From: Lineolata rhizophorae
Lineage: Eukaryota > Ascomycota > Dothideomycetes > Lineolatales > Lineolataceae
DNA: 64,000 nt
Assembly (NCBI GenBank): GCA_010093515.1
Contig: MU001699.1
Span: forward strand, 183,000 to 246,999
Direction of reading: 5' to 3'
This document shows, one piece after another, positions 57,910-64,000 of this stretch; the stretch's first letter is position 1; each line of letters starts with the position of its first letter. Below the pieces are notes generated by a model that saw only the letters and a program-made list of their open reading frames with translations, ran no database searches and was not told the origin of the DNA. The position numbers and the translations under genes were made by a program.

Positions 57910-60838
57910 AGGGCATGCTATTTTGAACGACCGCCCGTCCGGTGAACGCAGGCGCCCGCCCATGCAGGTACGGGCTCGCACGAAACAGCGCGACGCATCC
58001 CACGGGCAGACGCACCAGACACTTGAAGCGCGCCGTCGCGAGCGACCGGTCGGAGAACCAATTGGGGGCAGCGGACGGCGCGTAGTTGAGCCGTCTTTGA
58101 GAGCCAGATCGTGTCTAGATCGCCTCGGCGCTCTGGCAGCTGAAAGCGCAGGCAACAGGAAATTTTCGTGGCGGCTTCAGCGCAGAGCTTGGCCCACCAC
58201 TGAGGTCACTGGGACCGGTCGCTTTTCATATTTTGCATCGCGAGTTTGTCCACGGCGTCATTGCGCTTGCGGTATCTTCCGAGAGACATGCTCCTCGCCC
58301 CGGAGCGGACGTTTCGGGCCAGAACACAGCACCTCCAGACCGCAGGAGATGCAGCGGCGCAGGTTTCGCAGGGGAGGGGCGCGGAGGATTGGCTGGGTTC
58401 TGAGGGCAGACAAATTGCGGATTACGCCCCTCTCATCAATGCGGAGGGAAAGGATCTAATGGTCGCGCTATGATCTCGACTAGCCCTGCAATGGCAAAGC
58501 TCGCACTGCCATCGAACCCACGAAGAAGTAGATTGCCTTGGCAGCATACCACTACCATCCACTGAACACCATTAACTTTTCGATCCATCCAAGGGCATGC
58601 GGGCAGTGAGACTCTGCCTCTTTCAGGGCATCTTTTTCCTCGCATGCCGCACTCGCTCCGTACGGAGCACTTGACGTTTCCCCTAAAACCTGTGCGCGAA
58701 CAAGAATAACTAGTGGCGTAGTGCGCACAGTCGCGGTTAGTTTAAGGCCGGCCCACGTGGCTCCAGCCACACGAAATTCAACAGCATAGCCACTGCACCG
58801 TGTATCGCCAAGACGAGCTGTGTGGTTTGGCTCAAGCTCTCCCGTGAAACCTGGAACCCACTCAAGCTCTGCCGAGCTTCATGGCGAAGTGGCGTCACAC
58901 TAACGGCCGGTGATAGGTCCGGCGTCTTCCGTGCGCACTTTTGGTGAGGCTGATTGCTTCTTGGTTTGTTCGTGTTCAACGCGGGATTGGAAGTTTTCGG
59001 TTGTCATGGTTTTCATTAGCTTGTTGAGGTCGGGCGACTAACTTTGACAGCGCCTTGGTAGCATCGGAGTATAATCGTTCCGTGTATGTGGAAGCTTCCA
59101 AAGAATGAGAAGCAGCTGTTTACAAGGAGAACTAGATTCTCCTTGGAGTAGTTGATTTTAGCTAGTTGTGTTTCTTCGCATTTGTCGCATTGCCCTGCCA
59201 TTATGGGTGAGCCCCTCCGTCTTGCAGCAGGCACTTCAAGCTCCGCGGCCTAAGCAATTGAGGTCATTTTAATGACTCCATTCAGACACAAAACATTCGA
59301 ATTGTTGACAAAGCGGAATAAAGAGATGCTTTTGAGTCAACGAGGCTAGAATATTCAGGCCTGGACGAGAAAGTCTAGACCTGTGTCCTAAAATACGCAG
59401 GAGAGTTGACCATGGATGATTGGATACGACTCATTCTTGAGGTCCAACGAGCTGAATTCAAAAACTAAAAGTAAATATTGCCAAGCGTACCGTACATGGA
59501 GGGATATCTGACTGGCATCTCTGTACTGGATGGTTGCTAATTGTGCCATGAGTCTCCATTACGCAATTCGATTTGTTGTAGCGAAACAAAAGCCATGGCC
59601 GGCCATTTGTACTGCGCCTCGAGGAACCTGTCCCAGAGAGCAAGATGCCATGCGACTTGAACACGGCCATTACCTCAGTCCATCTCTGCAGTGTGTGTCC
59701 ATAGCTCCCTAGTCCTCTATTTACATCAGAATCTCGAACTGTGCAACAGCCTGAATCAGCCTGAGCGCCTCCATCCGCTTTGTCGAATTGTCGTAGTACA
59801 TGTCCGAGGAACAATCGCTCACAAAATCCGACATGGCACGATAACTTCACGACGTTAGGCAGAGCGAGGCCATCTATCTCAAGTTCGCTAGGCCCACGAA
59901 GACCAAGAGCCTTAGTATCTACGTCGTACCAGCAGCTCTATCATCCATCGGTCGTGACCCTTCTGCCCAAGACCGGCGCCGATATTGATGTAAAATTGCG
60001 ATGGGACATGTTACCCACAACTCCCGCAGCGTTGAAAACCCAGCAGACCAAACGCGCACGTTTCCTCGGGGTGTCAACAAACCTCCATCTATCCCCTGAC
60101 ATGCTCTTGTCCACCTCCAAACCCACCCTTCTCGCACCTCCCGATCCGTAGCTACTTCCTTACCCAACCTTTCTGAACTCACCATCAAACAGACCAACCT
60201 TTTCAGCCCAGTCAACCTGATTGGGAATCCTAATCCTTACAGCGGGCAGCTTGCCCAAAGCAAAACGTACGCAACAAAGTCGCGTCCTCCAGCATCCTAC
60301 GCCCACCCTACACGCGCCCGAGTTCACCTTCGTAACACACAGATACACGTATATACCCATCATTGTTTATTAGCTGTCTAACCAACTCGCCCGCCAGCCC
60401 AACCCGGACCAACCTAACCAGCCAACAGGAACCCACACACGGCACGTACCACACCCGCACTCACCACCCACTCCGCACACGCTCGCAAGCCGCAGAACAA
60501 AGGCGCAAACCCGGGGTCTCCCCCTCTCCCCTGGCAAACCCTAACTCCACACCTCGAAGAAGCCCGAGAAAGCCCTCCCAAATCGGGCCCCACGGGCCCA
60601 AAGATAGCCAGCATCAAGAGAGAAGAAGAAAACAAAAAAACAAGGAAGTATAGAGACATAAGCAAAGCTTCCCTAAGCTCGGACACCGACGCTATGCAGT
60701 ACACATTGGAAGCCCAAAACCGGCCGTATCCCGCGCTCGCAAACCGACCTCAAAGATAAGAGACCACCAAAAAAAAATCGAGAAGCAAAGCAGCCATCCA
60801 TCCACCCTTCGTCCCCAAACGGCTCCTCCAAGCACCCC
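57910..60838. other. about 2.9 kb without a supported gene
   Basis: Several open frames of 60-180 codons exist on both strands (for example 57923-58459 plus) but none has a recognisable domain, plausible start context or splice partners. The part next to the transposon may be the former upstream region of the secreted protein gene. The last 400 bases are C/A-rich and likely the 3' flank of the minus-strand gene that follows. Confidence 0.45.
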
Positions 60839-63028
60839 CTACAACCAAACCCTCCTCCCCATCCCCATCCCCATCCCCATCTCCATCTCCATCTCCATCC
60901 CCACCCCAACCCCCCACGCCCCCTTCCCATCCTCCTCCAACCCCATCCCCATTCCCATCCCCATACCCATCCCTCCAGCCCTCCCCCCAAACCACCACGC
61001 ACCCCCCTCCACATCCCCAACCGCCCCAGCCCCTTCTCCGCACGCGCCCGCGCCCGCGCCCGCCACCGCCTCGACCGCCTCGTCCTCATCGAAGAAGAAG
61101 CTCCGCCCCGCCAGATTCGCCGCGTGCGGGTGCGGGTGCGGGTGATGCACGAAGAGCCAGCCCTGCTCGGCCAGCGCGGCGAGCTTGCCGGCGTGGTCGG
61201 GGAGCGCCCGCGGGGCGGGGGGCTGGTGGGGCGGGGGCGGCGCGGCGGGGAGGAGGAGCGCGGGTTCGGGGTGCGGGTGGGGCGACGGCGGGAACGAGCG
61301 CTCGGGGGATGCGCTGGCGGCGTCGTCGTCGTCGTCTCCCTCCTCCTCTACCTCCGCATCACGCCCCGCCCCCGCCCTCGCATCCCCGTCCGCATCCGCA
61401 TCCGCATCCCCCTCCTCTTCCTCGTCCTCGTCGTCCTCCCCCTCGCTCTCCCCCGCCTCACTAACCGGCGGCTCCCACGCGTCCTCGAGCTTCAGCCCCT
61501 TTCCGACGGCGGGCGCCCGGCCGGACCCGAGCAGCGACGGGGCGCCGAAGACGCCGCCGCTGCCGCCGCCGTCGCCGTCGTCGGGCGCGTCGTACAGGCC
61601 CATGCCGATGAGCTCCTTGCCCGTGGCCGTCGTCGCGGCCGAGAGGGGCGGCTGCGGCGACGGGGAGCGCGCGTGCGCGTGCGCGTGGAGGAGGTCCAAA
61701 GCGGCGGGCGGCGGCGCCAGCGAGAGGGGGCGCTGCTGATGCTGGTGGGCTTCGGCATCGGCGGCGGCGTTGTGCCGTTCGAGCGCCGCCTGGTGGTGGT
61801 AGCGCTCGTGCTGGTGCTGGTGCTGGGCCAGCTCTAGCTCTCCCGCCGGCACCGGATGCTGTATGGGCAAGAAATCCGGCGTTTGGGCGTTGCCGCCCGC
61901 GTCGAAGCGTCGCGCGTGCGACGCCCCGTCGTCGAAGTACGACCAGTGCTGCACCGACCACGGGACCTGCTGGTGGCCGAACTGTTGTTGTTGCTGCTGG
62001 TGCTGCTGGTGCTGGTGCTGCGCGGCGGCCGCCTGCGCCGCGTACAAGTCGGCAACGGCGTCTAGCCGCGGGGCGTCGCCGTACGCCGCGGCGGTCTGCT
62101 GCGCCTGCCAGGCGAGCGAGTAGTCGACGTAGGCGAGGGCGGCGGGAGCGTGCGGCGCGGGCGTAGGATACGAAGCGTCGGTGGCGGCGGCGGCGGCGGT
62201 CGAGGGCGCGGTCGGAGCGTAGGACGTGTGCTGATTGTGGTGGTTCTGGAGGGACTCGACGTACGAGTGGGGAAACTGGTGGGCAGAGACGTCCTGGGCG
62301 CGTTGCTGGTGCTGCAATGTCTGCTGATGCTGCTGCTGCAGCACCGGTAACTGGACCGGCACCACGACCTGCTGCCTCGGCGCCGGTGCTCCAAAACGGG
62401 CCTGCCCGCTCCCGCTCTCCGGATGCCAGCTCTGCGGCCTATTCCCGCCGCCGGCCCTAGCCATCATGCCAGGCCTCCTCCCCGCTACTCCTCCCTCGAC
62501 GGGCCCGCTTCCGCTCCCCGCATACCCCCACTGGACCCCCTCCATCGACTTCCCTCCTCCTCCTCCGTCGCTGGCGCCTAGCTCGACGCCGCTGAAGCGC
62601 TTGACGCTGTTGAGGGTGCGGCGGCGCTCGAGCGCCGCCTGGACGCGCGGGGACGAGTGCACGGAGCGCGGCTTCTCGACGCGGGCGGGGCGGTGGCTGG
62701 CCGAGGCGGAGGTGGTGCTGGCCGTCGCGTTCGTTGTCGACGTTTGGAGGCCGCTGGAGACGCGGGAGTGGCGGCGGGGCAGGGAGGAGGTGGCGGTGGT
62801 GGTGGATGATTGTGTCTGGCGGGGGAGGGGCGGGTCCGTCATGAGGGCGTCGTGGTCGGCCGCGGTTGTGGGCGGCATTGTCGTTACCGCAGGGTGTGTT
62901 AGGTTTAGCGTTGGTGAGGAGGTTGTTGTTGCGGTGGTGGTGGTGGTCGCAGGCGTAGGTGTAGGAGTTGACGAGGGTGACTGGTGGGAGAGGAAGGAGA
63001 GGGCCGTCATATAGTAAAGGTGTGACAT
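60839..63028 (-). CDS. low-complexity fungal protein with conserved motif islands, function unknown
   Basis: One uninterrupted frame of 729 codons plus stop. Most of it is compositionally biased: Thr/Pro/Ser-rich N-terminus, Gln/His-rich middle, Asp/Glu-rich segment, and a Gly/Met tail of GM and EM dipeptides. Three islands look conserved in hypothetical proteins of filamentous ascomycetes: GKELIGMGLYDAP, GKGLKLEDAWEPP and NLAGRSFFFDED. Ser/Arg patches near the N-terminus (RRHSRVSSG, EKPRSVHSSPRVQ) could be phosphorylation sites. No catalytic domain or membrane segment is visible. The start could also be the second methionine (MTALSF, six codons later). That it is a real gene rests on the motif islands and frame length in a GC-rich region, so some caution is due. 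Confidence 0.65.
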   Translation of the reverse strand: MSHLYYMTALSFLSHQSPSSTPTPTPATTTTTATTTSSPTLNLTHPAVTTMPPTTAADHDALMTDPPLPRQTQSSTTTATSSLPRRHSRVSSGLQTSTTNATASTTSASASHRPARVEKPRSVHSSPRVQAALERRRTLNSVKRFSGVELGASDGGGGGKSMEGVQWGYAGSGSGPVEGGVAGRRPGMMARAGGGNRPQSWHPESGSGQARFGAPAPRQQVVVPVQLPVLQQQHQQTLQHQQRAQDVSAHQFPHSYVESLQNHHNQHTSYAPTAPSTAAAAATDASYPTPAPHAPAALAYVDYSLAWQAQQTAAAYGDAPRLDAVADLYAAQAAAAQHQHQQHQQQQQQFGHQQVPWSVQHWSYFDDGASHARRFDAGGNAQTPDFLPIQHPVPAGELELAQHQHQHERYHHQAALERHNAAADAEAHQHQQRPLSLAPPPAALDLLHAHAHARSPSPQPPLSAATTATGKELIGMGLYDAPDDGDGGGSGGVFGAPSLLGSGRAPAVGKGLKLEDAWEPPVSEAGESEGEDDEDEEEEGDADADADGDARAGAGRDAEVEEEGDDDDDAASASPERSFPPSPHPHPEPALLLPAAPPPPHQPPAPRALPDHAGKLAALAEQGWLFVHHPHPHPHAANLAGRSFFFDEDEAVEAVAGAGAGACGEGAGAVGDVEGGAWWFGGRAGGMGMGMGMGMGLEEDGKGAWGVGVGMEMEMEMGMGMGMGRRVWL
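60856..60975. repeat. CATCCC/CATCTC hexamer repeats
   Basis: Two blocks of tandem hexamers, roughly 60856-60903 and 60940-60975, encode the Gly-Met and Glu-Met dipeptide tracts at the C-terminus of the minus-strand protein. Confidence 0.8.
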
Positions 63029-64000
63029 TTGGAAGTGAAAGAGGAGAAAGAACCGGCAAGGGAATGCCCGGCCGGTTCGAAAGAGGTCTTAGTCAAGGAG
63101 AGTGAGAAGGAAGTTTCAAAAGAGCAATAATAGCAGCAGCAATATAAAGGAGAGAGTGTGTGAGAGTTTTGGAGGCGGGTGGGTGGGTGGTGGCAGGTAT
63201 GAAGTAGGTTTGAGCTGCATAGATTAAGGCTATGGTTAGACCGACATAATTCCAAGACGGTTTGTACTTCGAGAGTACATACATATGTATGTATATGCCC
63301 GAAGTGGCAGCGGCACCAGGCGGACACCAAGTGCGCCGGCCAGCGCTAGCTCGGCGGTGGCATGGTAGCCACAGATTGGATCACGGATCGTCATGGGTTG
63401 GACGTCAAGAGGCGAAACCAGGGACCGGCGGCGGTAGCAGCGGGCAGGCATGATCTCGGATCGTAATCAGGCTGCGGATACCCGCTTCCATGATTCCCAG
63501 AGCCGAGACTTATCAAACTAAGGGACCAAGGATGGGCCCAAAAAAGAAAAAAAAAAATCAAAACGGAACGTGGTTCCAAGAGCTTGTTTGCGTTGTACCA
63601 CGCCCGGCGTGCCGTCGTGCCCGGGGAGGGGGGGGTTGTTGGCGGGGGGAGGCAGGGTGGCAGAATATACGTATGTACTCCGTGGTATGGCAGCAAAAAG
63701 CGGAGGCGCAAGGGCAAAAGCACGCATGCACGCACGCACGGCTGCTGGGGTTCGTTCGTGGAGGTACGTAGAGGCGGTGGCCCATGGATCCCGACTCCTT
63801 CAAGGCTGCGCAACCGCCAAAACGGACATGGGGGCCCTCCCGCCTCGGCCCTCCAGTCATGGCCGCGACCGGGCAAGCTGTTCGAGCCGCCGGCCGTGCG
63901 GCGCGGCCTGGTCCGTCGTCGCATAGCGGAGGGGCAGATGGCGGCAGGGGACGGCGGCGGCGCGAGGTGCGAGACGTGACGAGGCGTCTAGCGCAGGGCG
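63029..64000. other. upstream flank of the minus-strand gene, no other gene seen
   Basis: The first 300 bases are purine-rich on the plus strand (pyrimidine-rich on the minus), as fungal 5' leaders often are. Beyond that there are only overlapping short frames, an A-rich run near 63540-63560 and direct CGCA repeats near 63722-63740. The window ends without a further gene. Confidence 0.4.

Noticed and set aside
57923-58473. Overlapping plus-strand frames next to the transposon
   Set aside because: Arg-rich products without domains or splice context; likely chance frames in GC-rich DNA.
61124-61837. 237-codon plus-strand frame, Arg/Val-rich
   Set aside because: Antisense shadow of the GC-rich minus-strand gene at 60839-63028; no recognisable features.

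Overview
This window is a piece of a filamentous ascomycete (Pezizomycotina) nuclear genome. The evidence is short spliceosomal introns (about 50-120 bases) in nearly every gene, genes on both strands with their own promoters, and a set of families found together in such fungi: the ATM-type kinase Tel1, nucleoporin Nup192, TFIIIC subunit Tfc3, a COMPASS Shg1 protein, a Zn(II)2Cys6 regulator, a HET-domain relic and a Fot1/Pogo DNA transposon. I saw no tRNA, rRNA or CRISPR array. Exon structures were built by eye from splice signals, reading frame and protein similarity; each spliced model listed as a CDS closes as a whole number of codons.

Layout. 0.7-5.6 kb: an EasG/NmrA-type NAD(P) oxidoreductase and an eight-exon ferric reductase. 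6.3-12.9 kb: TFC3. 13.6-17.6 kb: a small complex I subunit gene divergent from an SHG1-domain gene with a huge RS/RD/RE-rich tail. 18.2-20.1 kb: a broken HET-domain gene. 20.2-21.4 kb: a second NmrA-like oxidoreductase. 22.7-39.2 kb: TEL1 and NUP192 head to head. 40.0-41.8 kb: mitochondrial ribosomal protein MRP17 divergent from glycine cleavage H protein GCV3. 42.3-44.1 kb: a fungal 'magnesium chelatase-like' gene with no visible Walker A motif.

44.5-52.9 kb holds a compact aromatic catabolism cluster: a FAD monooxygenase divergent from gentisate 1,2-dioxygenase, then a Zn2Cys6 regulator convergent with a fumarylacetoacetate-hydrolase-family enzyme. Together they suggest hydroxybenzoate to gentisate, ring cleavage, and hydrolysis to pyruvate plus a C4 acid, under a local regulator. 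No separate maleylpyruvate isomerase or transporter is present.

53-64 kb is gene-poor. It holds an AT-rich tract, a secreted cysteine-rich acidic protein predicted to be GPI-anchored, a Fot1/Pogo element with perfect 45-bp inverted repeats inserted about 60 bases upstream of that gene (with a 620-base assembly gap inside the element), about 2.9 kb without a supported gene, and a 729-residue low-complexity protein on the minus strand.

Most noteworthy: the gentisate cluster and the inverted repeat in its divergent promoter; a TFIIIC B-box consensus just upstream of TFC3, the gene for the B-box-binding subunit; the secreted protein/transposon pair; the SHG1 tail with its duplicated DIDRY motif; and two GC-AG introns.
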